In this document: positions 9,667-19,351 of the stretch, one piece after another | How positions within the stretch are numbered: position 1 is the first letter of the stretch | Layout of the letters: each line of letters begins with the position of its first letter | Assembly (NCBI GenBank): GCA_963775975.1 | Contig: CAVZKX010000001.1 | Span: 1,488,001-1,552,000 of the forward strand | DNA from: JANXQG01 sp963775975 | GTDB taxonomy: Bacteria > Planctomycetota > Planctomycetia > Pirellulales > Thermoguttaceae | DNA length: 64,000 bases | Reading direction: 5' to 3' | Program-made: the position numbers and the translations under genes | Notes under the pieces: generated by a model | What the model was told of the DNA's origin: nothing | Database searches by the model: none | What the model saw: the letters and a program-made list of their open reading frames with translations, nothing else

Positions 9667-11080
9667 TTACCGTTTCAATGGTTCAGACGACATGCCCTTC
9701 TGCCGTGCCGACGGCACGACGACCTTGAGATTTGCCGTGTATTTCTCGATGAGGTTCAAAAGCTTCGTCCGCTGGGGATGATCGGGCTCGATGTCCAACA
9801 CCATCCGCCACTGGCCGATCGCCTCATTAAGTTTGCGATTCTCTTCATAGGCATTGCCCAACTTCAGGTGCAGTGAAGCGGTAAGCGGGCTTTCGGCAAC
9901 GGCCTTGCCGAGGAACTCGATGTACTTTTCCAGATTGCCCGCCTCGTTGTATTGATCCGCGACGGACAGAAAGGCATCCACGCGCGTCGCCTTGTAAGCG
10001 CCAGGATCAAGCCGGATGGCCTCTTCCAAGAGCGCCAAGTAGCGATCGTATTGGCCGGTGCCGAAGGCCGCTTGCGCATAACAATAATAGAACAAAGCCT
10101 TGTCGTCTTTGATGGTCGACTCGATCTTGCCGAACATCTCAGCGGCCTGGGCATAGCGACGGGCGTTGAGATAGATCGTCGCCCGAAGTACGTGGATGTC
10201 GGGCCGGTCCTGGAGGCCGTCGGCAATGGCCTTGGCGATCTGGTAGATGGCCGAATTCTCCGGCGCAGCGGAAGACGTCCTTCTGATCGGTCACAGCTTC
10301 GACCAAGTACCACGGGCCATCGATCGTGCCCGCCGCGCCCGACTTGATGGTCTGCACGCTAATTGCGCCGAAGTAATTCCGCAGATTAAAGTACGCCGAG
10401 CCGAGTTTATAGCGGAGCACCGGACTATCCAGCCCTAGTCGCAATGCCTCGTGGTAGGAGTCGGCGGCCAAGGCAAAGAAATTCCCGGCCAGGTAGATAT
10501 TGCCGAGTTGGTAATGGTCCGGAGCACTTTGAGGATTGAGCTTGAGGGCCTCTTCGTACGACTTCCGCGCCTGGTCGCGATCGTTGAGGTTGTTCTGGGC
10601 CTCAGCCAGCATGTGATACGTGGGGTAATCGTGCCGATACTTCAAGAGCGGATCGAGCACCCGCACCACCTCTTTCCAGCGTTTCGCGGCGGTGTAGAGT
10701 TCGCCGAGCATCTGTCCGGCTTCGACGTGGTCCGGCGCCGCCTTGACGATTCCCTCGAGGCTGGCAATGGCTTGATCATCTTTGCCGGCGTATCGGTACG
10801 CTCGGGCCAGCGCGAGCTGGTAGCTGGTCTTGGTCTTGTCAGCGGCGACGGCCTTGGCGAGCAACTCGATCGCTTCCGCGGACTTGCCCTGGAACAAGGC
10901 TTCGCGGCCCAGGGCGAACCAGTCCTCGGCTCCTGAGGCGGGGGATTTGGCTTCGGACGGCTTCGTGTCATCAGGCTTTGTAACCGATGCGGGCGCAAGG
11001 TCAGTCTCCGCGGCCAGCATGGGCCGGCAGGCCACCAGGCTGGCAAGGATGATCGATGCCAAGGTTGTCGTTATACGCAT
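9667..11080 (-). CDS. Secreted TPR protein, frameshifted near 10258-10270
   Basis: ATG 11080 has GGAGAAACC just upstream and opens a signal peptide (ITTTLASIILASLVACRPMLAA). About ten TPR units follow, with typical A-x-x-Y and P-x-x-x-x-A spacing (KTSYQLALARAYRYAGKDD; PDHYQLGNIYLAGNFF). The frame fails after VTDQKDVFRCA and continues one frame over as PENSAIYQIAKAIADGLQD and so on to the stop at 9667, giving about 470 residues when repaired. The change lies in CGCTGCGCCGGAG. TPR arrays bind other proteins; here an envelope scaffolding role is likely but unproven. It lies downstream of the much larger TPR gene on the same strand, separated by a hairpin cluster. Confidence 0.8.
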
Positions 11081-11120
11081 GATGGTTTCTCCGCGGGTTG
11101 TTTGTTTCATATTCATTTCT

Positions 11121-11224
11121 CGTTCCCATGCTCTGCGTGGGAACGCACTTGTTGGCCGCTCCGCGGCCCCGCAACGTGGACGCGGAGCGTCCGTCCAGTG
11201 CGTGACGACGCGGAGCGTCGTCAC
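11121..11224. repeat. Cluster of four hairpins sharing the core CGCGGAGCG / GCTCTGCG
   Basis: Four consecutive palindromes lie at 11121-11145 (CGTTCCCATG-CTCTG-CGTGGGAACG), 11154-11168 (GGCCGCTCCGCGGCC), 11176-11190 (GGACGCGGAGCGTCC) and 11202-11224 (GTGACGACGCGG-AGCGTCGTCAC). Stems differ in sequence but stay self-complementary, while the core around GCGGAGCG recurs. A related cluster lies at 19217-19351, and the element at 25986-26039 uses the same core. This matches the small palindromic repeats that planctomycete genomes carry between genes. Confidence 0.8.
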
Positions 11225-11235
11225 GAGGCTAGATC

Positions 11236-13743
11236 TCACATCCGGTAGGTCTTGATCCAGCCGATTTGTTCCTTCGCCTTGCCGACCACGGGGCCGTCAG
11301 GGAAGTTGTTGACATAGTTGTTGTAGGTATCCATCGCGGCCACCCATTGGCCGAGATGCTCGTAACACTCCGCCACGGCGAACTGGGCCGCGCCCGCGTT
11401 CGGGCTGCCGCGGTAGTTGCGAAGGAAAGAATTGTAGGCCTCGATGGCCTGCGCGAACTTGCCTTCCCGCTCGTAGTACTGGGCCAGCTTCCAACTGGCG
11501 TCCTGGGCCACTGCCGTGCCGCTGAACTGTCGGACGATCTCCAGCCAGGTTTCCATGGCGGCCTTCGAGTCCTTCAATCGCTGGTCATAGATATTGGCCA
11601 TTTGCAGCAAAGCGGCATCGGCCTTGTTGCTGCCGGGCAGCTTGGCGGCGGAGGCATAGGAATCGATGGCCTTGCGCAACGCCGCGTTGATCTTGTCCTG
11701 ACGGTCGGCCAGTTGAGCGGCGGAAAGCGTTTCCACATCCGCCTGGGCTTGCCGGGCGAAGACGGCCGTGTTTGCCATATTGTAGCTCTGCTGGCCGAAC
11801 GCCCCGGCGGCCTCTTCCAAATCGGCGAGCTTGCCCTGGCCGGAGCTCTTCAGGCCCTTGATGCGTTCGCCGCGGGCGGCTTCCTCGTTTTTCCTGAAAT
11901 ACTGCACCTGCTCATAGGCCCTGCGCTGGGCCTGGTCTTTGGCCACTTCCATGCTCCGCTCCCTCGTAACGGTTGCCAGCGCATCGGCCTCATCCTCGTA
12001 GCTTTTGCCGACCTGATACAGCGAAGCGCCCGCCAAGGGACTGGTGGCATAGTCCTTGGCGACGGCCGTGAAGGCCTCACGGGCCTTGACCGTTTCGCCC
12101 AGGCTGAGATACGAATTGCCGATCTCGTGCAGCGCGGTGGCCGCTACGTAACTCTCCGGCCAGTTGGTTACCACCTTGCGATATTCGATGATGCCCTTCA
12201 CCGGGTTGGCCAACTGAGTACGGACGATGGTTGCGATCTGGAACTGGGCGTCAAACGCCTTGCGCTGGCCTTTCTCGTTCACAAGTTCCTGGAATCGAGC
12301 GAGGTCCTTGAGAATATCGAGCCGGCGGTTTGCCTCGCCCAGCTTGGCATCCTGCGGATAGGCCGCCACGTAATCGCGGTACGCGGCCATCGCCTCCCGC
12401 CATTGGCTGAGATTGATTTTGCACTCGGCGATCGACCACTTGGCCTCTTGCACGCAAGGGCCCTCCTTGTACTCGTCGATCACGCGGCGGTAGGCCTTGA
12501 TGGCGTCGTCCCACGCCTGATTGGTTTGATGGATCTGGCCGATCGTGGCGAGGGCCGGGCCGGCCTGGGCGTGCCGCGGAAAACTGTCGACGAACGTCTC
12601 CAGCACGTTCAGTGCCTCGACCCAGCGTTTCTCGTTCTTCAACGACGCGCCGATCTGGAAGACGGCCTCCTGGCTTGCCGCGTCGCCGCCGCCGCGAATG
12701 AAGTTCAATTCGAGATAGGTTTCGGCCGCCTTCAAGGGTCGCTTCAGGTCGCGGCGATAGGTCTCGGCAATTTTGCCGATCGCCTGCTGGGCCAAGGGAT
12801 TCATGGGGTCCGCGATGGCCAACTCGTTCCAGACCAGCACCGATTCGTCCTCGTAGCCTTGGTTCTCCATCTCCTGCGCGATGCCCCAGAGCATTTGCGC
12901 AATTTGCCCGATACGCGGATGGCCGGGGTCCTTGACAGCCAGGCCCCTCAGCTCGCGCGCGGCCCGCACAAGCTGGCCGCGGGCCAGCGTAGGGCTGATG
13001 CCGCTGACGGCGCGGGCCTCGGTGAGAAAGCTATTGGCCAGTTCCCATTGGGCCTCTTGCTGCAAGGTCCGCTGCTTGACGAAATCTGCGATGATCTTGT
13101 TCAAGTCCTTGCGGGCGGCCGCGAAGCGGGTTGCCACCTCGCCCAAAAGCTCTTGCCGCGTCAGCGATTTGCCGATCGGCTTGGCGGCCCAGGCGAGACG
13201 GTCGCGGGCGGCATTTAGACGAAGCTCGGGAAGCTGCGGATCGCGAGGGCTTTCGGCGAGGAAGCGGGCGGCCAGGTCGGCCGAGCGTTCCCATTCGGTC
13301 TGGCCCCGCCAGAAACCGATCATGACCACGATCTCGCCGCGGGCCTGCTCCGCCGTGGGAGCATCGGCGTTTTTCTTTCGCACTTCCTGGAAGATCGTAT
13401 AGGCGGCGTCGATGCTCTTTTCCAGCCGTGTCAGTTCGGCGGCGCTTAGCGGCGCCGCCGCGGCAGGGGCCTGCTGCGCGCTCTGTGCCTGCGGCTGATT
13501 TGCGACCACATAGCGCATGTTCTCATTCAACTGCGCAACGCGGGCGCTGCGGGAGTATTCCTGCCGCTGGATCATCGCCAAAAGTTGTGAGTCATGCCGC
13601 GCTTGCTCGCTCTGCGGTTGGGATGCGGCCGGCTTCTTTGCGGGAGCACTCGAATCAAGCTTGCTCAGCGAGGCTGCGTCTTTTGCACTGTCAACCTTAT
13701 CTCCCGACTTGCCGCCTTCATCCAGGGCAAGCACGCCGGCCAT
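11236..13743 (-). CDS. TPR-rich protein, C-terminal part (probably one gene with 13665-16748)
   Basis: An 835-residue frame made almost entirely of helical TPR-like repeats of the BamD/YbgF kind: EWELANSFLTEARAVSG-like pairs, repeated units with YLELNFIRGG, SIAECKINLSQWREAMAAY, KLAQYYEREGKFAQAIEAY and FAVAECYEHLGQWVAAMDTY. It has no signal peptide of its own. Its first residues continue the Gly/Ala-rich linker of the upstream frame (GGGGFGGSNGAFGAAAAR then GMAGVLALDEGG). So the ATG at 13743 is more likely internal, and the two frames are one gene of about 1,836 residues split by an indel near 13740-13760, in a GCG-repeat stretch. The alternative is two overlapping genes. Probable envelope protein; function unknown. 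Confidence 0.75.
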   Translation of the reverse strand: MAGVLALDEGGKSGDKVDSAKDAASLSKLDSSAPAKKPAASQPQSEQARHDSQLLAMIQRQEYSRSARVAQLNENMRYVVANQPQAQSAQQAPAAAAPLSAAELTRLEKSIDAAYTIFQEVRKKNADAPTAEQARGEIVVMIGFWRGQTEWERSADLAARFLAESPRDPQLPELRLNAARDRLAWAAKPIGKSLTRQELLGEVATRFAAARKDLNKIIADFVKQRTLQQEAQWELANSFLTEARAVSGISPTLARGQLVRAARELRGLAVKDPGHPRIGQIAQMLWGIAQEMENQGYEDESVLVWNELAIADPMNPLAQQAIGKIAETYRRDLKRPLKAAETYLELNFIRGGGDAASQEAVFQIGASLKNEKRWVEALNVLETFVDSFPRHAQAGPALATIGQIHQTNQAWDDAIKAYRRVIDEYKEGPCVQEAKWSIAECKINLSQWREAMAAYRDYVAAYPQDAKLGEANRRLDILKDLARFQELVNEKGQRKAFDAQFQIATIVRTQLANPVKGIIEYRKVVTNWPESYVAATALHEIGNSYLSLGETVKAREAFTAVAKDYATSPLAGASLYQVGKSYEDEADALATVTRERSMEVAKDQAQRRAYEQVQYFRKNEEAARGERIKGLKSSGQGKLADLEEAAGAFGQQSYNMANTAVFARQAQADVETLSAAQLADRQDKINAALRKAIDSYASAAKLPGSNKADAALLQMANIYDQRLKDSKAAMETWLEIVRQFSGTAVAQDASWKLAQYYEREGKFAQAIEAYNSFLRNYRGSPNAGAAQFAVAECYEHLGQWVAAMDTYNNYVNNFPDGPVVGKAKEQIGWIKTYRM

Positions 13744-16700
13744 TCCTCGCGCGCCGCCGCCGCGCCGAAAGCGCCGTTGCTGCCTCCAAAACCTCCGCCC
13801 CCACGCGATATGCGATCATCTGCGCCGGCGACAGGGCCGCTGAGCGGCGGCGTGGCCGGCGAGTCCATAGCCAGTGCGGTGAGCCCGACCTCCGACTTTT
13901 CCTCCTCGCCCAATCCGGCCGCGTTCAACTCCATGAGAATCTCACGGGCATGAGCCGGCATGGCGCGGCCAAGCTCACAGACTCCACGTGCGAAATCCAA
14001 CCGCTCCGGGCGGCGAATCTTCAACTCCGAGGCGGCCAGATCGGCATAGATGCCTTCGGCTACTTCCCAGGAGTCGATCTTCGCATATTCGATTGCAACG
14101 CCAGTGATCCTTCGCAAGATGTCGCTGCTAAGAACGCTATTCGGATGGGCCGCTAGGAACGCCTTGTGGGCCATTATCGCCGCGGCGAACTCGTCGCTCA
14201 GTTTGGCCGGCGGCGGGCCGTCCGGCTTGCGGTCGGCCATCTGCTTGGCCAATGCCTTCGCGGCGCGCTTGTCCAACGCGCTCGCGGCCAACGCGCTGGC
14301 CGACTCGGCAGCGCTCGGCTGGTTGCCGGCGGACTGCGCCAGCGGCTTTACGCCGGCGGCGAACTTGGCGAAATCGCCATAAACTTCCGCGGCCACATCG
14401 AACGCGCCGTACTGCTCGAAAGTCCGCCCGATGCCGAGTGCCTGGTCGACAGCCTCCGAAGCCAGCGGGCTAGCGGGATGGTCGCCGATCCACTTGGTCC
14501 AGGCGGCAAGCACTTCTTTGAACTCGGGAGTCAGGGCGATTTTCTCGCTGCCCTCGAATTGCTTCAATCGACGGGCAAGGTCCCGCTCGGCCTTCTCTTC
14601 CTGAAAGCGAAGCAATTGAATCTCGGCGTACTGATCTGCCGCTTCCACGGCTTGCGGCGGCCGCGCTTTCAAGGCCGCTTCCGCGATGTCGTCGTATTCC
14701 AGCCCGCGATAATGGCCGATAATCGCGTCGCTGACTCGGCGGATTTGTTGCAGCCGGATACTCTCCGGCGGCAAACCGGCTTGCATCGCATAGAGGCCCA
14801 AGAGGGCCTGCTTGAGCACCGGATCGAGCTGGCGGGGGACGGTCAGGCCGGCCCGCAACACCCGCTGGTCGCGGCGGAACACCCGTTCCACGGAAAGCCG
14901 TACGACAGCCAGTTCGGCGTCGCGGGTGCTCGCCGCCGGCAGGGCCTTTTGCAGGGCCGCGAAGGCTGCCTCGGCAACCGGCCAATGGTCGCCATCAATC
15001 CACGGCTGCAGGTGCTCGGCCAATCGCTGCACCGCAAAATCCGCCCGACCTGCTTGGGATGCCACCAGCTTCGCCAAAGCATCGAGTAGGTCGTTCTGAA
15101 CATCGGAAACCTCGCCGTTCTTTTCGCCGTGGCCCGCCTCGATGTTCTTTCTGAACTGCTGTCGGGCATAGGCGTCCAGAAGCGCGACGCGGGCCGTCAG
15201 GGCGTCGGGCCACTGCGGGCTCTTCGGCGAAAGCGCCTCGACAAGCCGGCGATCAATGTCCAGGGCCAGTCGCCAAGACTCGGGCCGCCCCAGCGACTGG
15301 TATTCCTGGACCATACCATTCACCGCGCCGACAGTGGCGGCGATGGCTTGCGGATCGCCGTCGGCCTTGATCGCCGGCAAGGCAATCGCCATCATCCAAG
15401 CGTCGGGGGCACGGAGGGCGGCGATCTGATCGGGCCACGGCAGTCCGCTGCTGAATGCCCGCACTTCGCCCGCCAACTGCACGTCGAGCATCCACGGTGC
15501 GGAAGCCGGATCGTCCTGGCGGACCGCTGCCAGGGCAGCGACGGCCGCGGCAAGATCGGCGGGCAGCTTGGCCGGGTCGGCCTTGAATAGCCGTCCCTGT
15601 TGCGCGTCGTTGCGCAATTCTTCGATGGCGATTTCCTTGAGTTGTGCATAGAGACTCAGCCGCACGGCGACGCGCGATGGCCGCGGCAGCGGCGAGGCCA
15701 GCAGCTTGCGAAAGCCCTCGGCCGCCGCGGCATACGCCTTGTTCGCGGCGTAGCGCGTCGCCAGATGCTGTGATAGCCGCAGTGCTACGGCCGCCTTTTC
15801 TTCGCTGCGCGTCCGGCTCTTGATTATTTCGTCCGCCGCTGATAGCGCGGCGAGGTCAAGATCACTGAGGGTCGAGTCGGGCCGCGGTTGCGCCGCCTGA
15901 TCGGAAAGCGTCAAATAGGAGGTAAGTAGTTCGCCTCGGGCTTCGTCGGCCTGCGAATGATTCGGATGATCGGCCAGCCACTTTGACAGCGCGGCGATAC
16001 GCTCGACACTTACGCCTTGGCTCAGTTCCCAATGGATTAGCTCCCATTGCGCAGAAGCAGAGGCAGCATTGTCTCCTTGAGTGGCGAGTTGCTTGAGAAT
16101 CGCCAATCCCTCAGCGGCGATCGGGCCGCCCATGCCGAGCTTGGCTTCACCCACGAGCAACTTAATCTTGATCGAGTCGGCCTGTTTGGGATAGAGCGTC
16201 TGAATACTCTCAAGGATCTTCAATGCCTCGGCGGGCTGATTGCCGCGGATTGACAAATCTGCCTGGAGGCTGAGAATGCTGGCTCGCTGGGCGTTGCTCA
16301 ACGCCTTGTTGTCTTCGAGCAAGCTGCGGCATTCGACAGCGGCCACCGCATCGAGTCGGTCGGTCAAAAGAGACTCAACATAGCGAATGCGCGAGTCGAC
16401 GTCCTTCCGCCGCGACTGGAGCATTTCCAGCATCTGTTTGGCAAACGATTCCTTAGGGGCTAGGACCAGCGTGCGGTTCCAGGCAGCCATCGCCTCATCC
16501 AGCTCGCCAAGCTGATAATGGGCCTTTCCCAGGAGCAAGTAGATGTCCGGATTGTTTGGGCCGGTCTCCGCAGCCTTTTTTGCCAAGTCGCGGGCCTCGC
16601 TAAACCGGCCCTGATCATACGCAGTTCGAGCCTGTTGGAGCGCCTGTTGGGAGTTGGTTAGGGTCTGGCCAAGCGATTGGGGCATCGATCCGGCCGCTCC

Positions 16701-16748
16701 CATGACCGCCATCGCCGCCAAAAGCACGACAAGCGTAAGCCGTTTCAT
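13665..16748 (-). CDS. Giant secreted TPR protein, N-terminal part
   Basis: ATG 16748 opens a signal peptide (KRLTLVVLLAAMAVMGAAGS). A clear TPR domain follows (residues about 30-130: ARTAYDQGRFSEARDLAKKA; PDIYLLLGKAHYQLGELDEA), then about 850 residues of divergent alpha-solenoid with an alternation of Ala/Leu helices. A low-complexity linker precedes the point where the frame shifts into the next ORF. The last 25 residues of this frame are probably wrong for that reason. The first frame alone gives about 1,027 residues from this start. Neighbours on the same strand are TPR proteins too, suggesting one functional cluster. No enzymatic motif is seen. Confidence 0.75.
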   Translation of the reverse strand: MKRLTLVVLLAAMAVMGAAGSMPQSLGQTLTNSQQALQQARTAYDQGRFSEARDLAKKAAETGPNNPDIYLLLGKAHYQLGELDEAMAAWNRTLVLAPKESFAKQMLEMLQSRRKDVDSRIRYVESLLTDRLDAVAAVECRSLLEDNKALSNAQRASILSLQADLSIRGNQPAEALKILESIQTLYPKQADSIKIKLLVGEAKLGMGGPIAAEGLAILKQLATQGDNAASASAQWELIHWELSQGVSVERIAALSKWLADHPNHSQADEARGELLTSYLTLSDQAAQPRPDSTLSDLDLAALSAADEIIKSRTRSEEKAAVALRLSQHLATRYAANKAYAAAAEGFRKLLASPLPRPSRVAVRLSLYAQLKEIAIEELRNDAQQGRLFKADPAKLPADLAAAVAALAAVRQDDPASAPWMLDVQLAGEVRAFSSGLPWPDQIAALRAPDAWMMAIALPAIKADGDPQAIAATVGAVNGMVQEYQSLGRPESWRLALDIDRRLVEALSPKSPQWPDALTARVALLDAYARQQFRKNIEAGHGEKNGEVSDVQNDLLDALAKLVASQAGRADFAVQRLAEHLQPWIDGDHWPVAEAAFAALQKALPAASTRDAELAVVRLSVERVFRRDQRVLRAGLTVPRQLDPVLKQALLGLYAMQAGLPPESIRLQQIRRVSDAIIGHYRGLEYDDIAEAALKARPPQAVEAADQYAEIQLLRFQEEKAERDLARRLKQFEGSEKIALTPEFKEVLAAWTKWIGDHPASPLASEAVDQALGIGRTFEQYGAFDVAAEVYGDFAKFAAGVKPLAQSAGNQPSAAESASALAASALDKRAAKALAKQMADRKPDGPPPAKLSDEFAAAIMAHKAFLAAHPNSVLSSDILRRITGVAIEYAKIDSWEVAEGIYADLAASELKIRRPERLDFARGVCELGRAMPAHAREILMELNAAGLGEEEKSEVGLTALAMDSPATPPLSGPVAGADDRISRGGGGFGGSNGAFGAAAAREEWPACLPWMKAASREIRLTVQKTQPR

Positions 16749-16880
16749 CAGAGTGTTCCTCACATGCATAGTAGCGCTGAAATGCACCTTCGAGCCATTG
16801 GACGTTTTTCGCCCCAAGGAAGTTCCCAAGATAAATAGGAATCGTCCTAACAAAATCATCTTGCGGTATAAGGAATCGGC

Positions 16881-16940
16881 TGTAGGGAACGCCCTCCGTG
16901 GCGTTCCGCCGCTCGGAACGTCACGGAGGGCGTCCCTACA
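16881..16940. repeat. Palindromic element, family with arms TGTAGGGAACGCCCTCCGTG
   Basis: A 60-bp near-perfect palindrome: TGTAGGGAACGCCCTCCGTG then GCGTTCC, a short centre, GGAACG and the reverse complement ending CGTCCCTACA. A second copy lies at 62027-62087. It sits between the desaturase and the giant TPR gene and overlaps neither. Confidence 0.85.
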
Positions 16941-16973
16941 GGCTCAGCAAATCCAAGATTAGCACCGCGAAAC

Positions 16974-18026
16974 TTAGGCGGATTTCAGCAATCGGGCCGG
17001 ATTGTGCCGGAACGCATGTTTCGCCACCGACCACCAGCTCGGTTGACTCAGCGAATGGTACGGCGAATCGACCGGTAGATGGCTGCTTAGATAATCGTGC
17101 GCGGCGGGCAGGTTGTGATAGGGGAGCGAAGAAAACATGTGATGCAGCGCGTGATACCGGATGGAGAACGGGCAGAAGAGCCACACGCCCCAATCGGGCT
17201 CGGTGTAGTTGCACGAATCGAGAATGTGATCGTGAAACGAGATTTCGCCTCCCTCGCTCGCCAAGTGATGATCGCCCAGCAGGCGCATCTGGTTCAGCGC
17301 AAGAACGCCGACCCCCAGCGAGTAAAGCAGCGGTAAGCGAGTCCATTCGGTCCAACCGAGAAAGACGGGGATCAACATCATGGCTGCCCGAAGCGAGCAG
17401 AGCAACTCGACAATCGTCACCACACGGCGGTCGAACGGGTTCACGTTCCGCTCGTAACGCCAATTGAGCGTCAGCGCGCAGCCGCGGCGGAGCACAAACT
17501 CGCGCAGCTTGGGTGACAGGAATGTGAGCGGCGCGAGCAAAAACCGCACGAACACGAGCAATGGGAAAACGGCGATTTCGATGGCATACCGCAACGCGCC
17601 CCACATCCCGCCGTCGCGAGGCAAAAAGTTCACTACATATTCCGGATCCTCGCGCGTGCCATAGTGCTTGCAATTGTGATGGTCGCGGTGGTGACGCGTG
17701 AAGAACGGCGAGGGCGATAGCGTGACGACGCCCACCAGCAGGTTCCACGTGATCTTGAACGCCCGCATCTCACGATGGCCAAGATGGCATACCTCATGCA
17801 CGAGCGAGCCCAAGCGGTAAAGCCAGAAAATGGCGATCGGATAGGCCGCGATTTGCCACAGCGAGCCCAAGGGCGCCAGCAAGAATACGCTGCCCGCACC
17901 GTAAGCGAGCACGAGGCTCAGCAGGAAGTCTGTCCAATATCGACGCGGGCTTACCTGGAAATAGTTGACCCCGGAGTTCTGCAGCACGCGCCGCGCCGAG
18001 GCAATCCATTCGATTTCGTTTGCCAT
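16974..18026 (-). CDS. Membrane fatty acid desaturase / hydroxylase-like
   Basis: A 350-residue integral membrane di-iron enzyme that introduces a double bond or hydroxyl into an acyl chain. The three histidine boxes are visible: HEVCHLGH (His77, His81, His84), HHRDHH (112-117) and HALHH near residue 287. Hydrophobic segments flank them (TDFLLSLVLAYGAGSVFLLA; IAIFWLY; VVTIVELLC). The closing region DSPYHSLSQPSWWSVAKHAF is typical of the FA_desaturase family. Substrate and position of desaturation cannot be read. The start at 18026 has no competing ATG nearby. Stands alone upstream of a palindromic element. Confidence 0.9.
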   Translation of the reverse strand: MANEIEWIASARRVLQNSGVNYFQVSPRRYWTDFLLSLVLAYGAGSVFLLAPLGSLWQIAAYPIAIFWLYRLGSLVHEVCHLGHREMRAFKITWNLLVGVVTLSPSPFFTRHHRDHHNCKHYGTREDPEYVVNFLPRDGGMWGALRYAIEIAVFPLLVFVRFLLAPLTFLSPKLREFVLRRGCALTLNWRYERNVNPFDRRVVTIVELLCSLRAAMMLIPVFLGWTEWTRLPLLYSLGVGVLALNQMRLLGDHHLASEGGEISFHDHILDSCNYTEPDWGVWLFCPFSIRYHALHHMFSSLPYHNLPAAHDYLSSHLPVDSPYHSLSQPSWWSVAKHAFRHNPARLLKSA

Positions 18027-18155
18027 CCTTGCCTTTCAGCGCATCGTGTCGATCCAAGACATTCTGCAGATCGAGAGTCCATTATAGCGAAAGTCGCAAA
18101 CCTGGGAATAGCTCTTCGCTTCGTGAATCGGTGACACGAAATCACCAAAGGCGCG

Positions 18156-18193
18156 AGAAAAAGCCAGCTTGCGAGACTTCCGCAAGCTGGCTT
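18156..18193 (-). terminator. Rho-independent terminator of the tRNA gene
   Basis: On the minus strand, AAGCCAGCTTGCG (18193-18181) pairs with CGCAAGCTGGCTT (18173-18161) across a 7-base loop. The transcript then runs into TTTTTCTC. It begins 10 bases after the 3' end of the tRNA. It could also serve, read the other way, upstream of nothing obvious. Confidence 0.8.
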
Positions 18194-18202
18194 GACCTTT
18201 AG

Positions 18203-18276
<74 letters not shown>

Positions 18277-18322
18277 TCAATTTGTTGCCGGAGCCAATAG
18301 GAGATTCGCTCAGGACGTATCA

Positions 18323-18350
18323 ATTCTACCATTATTTCGGCTGGTGTCGA
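18323..18350 (-). promoter_or_regulatory. Candidate promoter of the initiator tRNA
   Basis: Read on the minus strand, TCGACA (18350-18345) and TAGAAT (18328-18323) are 16 bp apart, about 45 bp before the tRNA 5' end. A moderate match in a stretch with no other role. Confidence 0.4.
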
Positions 18351-18447
18351 GGGGTAGTCCAACATTTTTCTTCGGCAGACGCGCGTGCCGCCTTTTCCAC
18401 CAAATGGGGACGATTCCAGCAAAAACCGGGACTCTAAGTGCTCGCTT

Positions 18448-19128
18448 TCAGATTTCCTGCCCCTCCCACTGCCCTGCCGCCGCCCGATCAGGTTGACCGA
18501 GCGATGGTTTCGGCGGTGGCGGCGGCGCACCGGGCGATGCGGGAACGAAAGGCGGGTCAAGCCTTCGGGACCTATCAGGCCGCCGTGGCGTTGCGGATGG
18601 CGCTGCGTGTAGTGCAGCGGAGGGTTCCATCGCTGGCGAGGCATAAACCGGCTTGTAGATATAGCTCAGCCGGCCGGTCCATATCTTCACGTGGCCGATC
18701 GGCTGCCGCACGAAGCCGTAATAGGGCGTTCCCCAGATATCGCCCGGCACGCGCGGCCAGGACTGAAAGGCGGGCTGAGTGTTGTAGTAGGTAATGCCCG
18801 ACGATGGATTGGCGTAGACATCGGCCAGCGTAGGGCCAACATAAACCTTTGGCCGAATCGGGCCGTACGACTCCGGCCGCACGGGGCGATACTTGTCCTC
18901 GGGATCGGACCAGGTGTTCTCGATCTGAATCTGTTCTTCCAGCATGAGCTGGCGGCCGATCTTCGCGCGGCGTTCGGCTTCGGCATCCCAATAGGCATCG
19001 CGACCGGCCTGGAGCGAATCGTAGGTCTCGCCCGGATGGATGACCTCCTGCTGAGCAAGCGACCATCGGGCCGAGCCGACGACGAAGAGAACCGACGCTC
19101 CACATAGAGCGAGTGTTCCGCCACGCAT
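18448..19128 (-). CDS. Secreted proline-rich protein of unknown function
   Basis: 226 residues with a signal peptide (LALCGASVLFVVGSARWSLA, cut before QQEV). The mature part is acidic/aromatic (GETYDSLQAGRDAYWDAEAE; LMLEEQIQIENTWSDPEDKY), then rich in Pro/Tyr (YGPIRPKVYVGPTLADVY), with a disordered basic, Pro-rich tail (GAPPPPPKPSLG). No known domain is recognised. The pattern resembles planctomycete-specific envelope proteins. Stands alone. Confidence 0.65.
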   Translation of the reverse strand: MRGGTLALCGASVLFVVGSARWSLAQQEVIHPGETYDSLQAGRDAYWDAEAERRAKIGRQLMLEEQIQIENTWSDPEDKYRPVRPESYGPIRPKVYVGPTLADVYANPSSGITYYNTQPAFQSWPRVPGDIWGTPYYGFVRQPIGHVKIWTGRLSYIYKPVYASPAMEPSAALHAAPSATPRRPDRSRRLDPPFVPASPGAPPPPPKPSLGQPDRAAAGQWEGQEI

Positions 19129-19216
19129 GATAGGTTCCTTTCCCCAACGAAGTCCGTTTATCGCCTAGTATAACTCTATGGCTTCCGGGGCGATTCGGCA
19201 ACCCGCGCCTTCCCTT

Positions 19217-19351
19217 GTTCCCACGCTCTGCGTGGGAACGAGAACTCTGCCCGCTCTGCGGCGATGCCACAATTGCACCGGACCGCGGAGCGGTCAACAC
19301 TGCGTTCCCACGCGGAGCGTGGGAACGAGGGTCCCGCTCGGCAAGCGGGAC
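19217..19351. repeat. Second cluster of hairpins with the GCGGAGCG/GCTCTGCG core
   Basis: Palindromes at 19217-19239 (GTTCCCACGC-TCT-GCGTGGGAAC), 19281-19295 (GACCGCGGAGCGGTC), 19303-19327 (CGTTCCCACG-CGGAG-CGTGGGAACG) and 19331-19351 (GTCCCGC-TCGGCAA-GCGGGAC). The last one abuts the trmL stop. Its reverse complement from about 19355 matches 24 of 26 bases of the left end of the element inside the glycosyltransferase gene at 50009. Confidence 0.85.

Noticed and set aside
11121..11224. Possible CRISPR array
   Set aside because: The hairpins differ in sequence and spacing and there are no regular spacers or cas genes.
11266..13218. A 650-codon plus-strand frame
   Set aside because: It is exactly antisense to the TPR gene, arises from high third-position GC, and its Arg/Leu-rich product has no signal or family.
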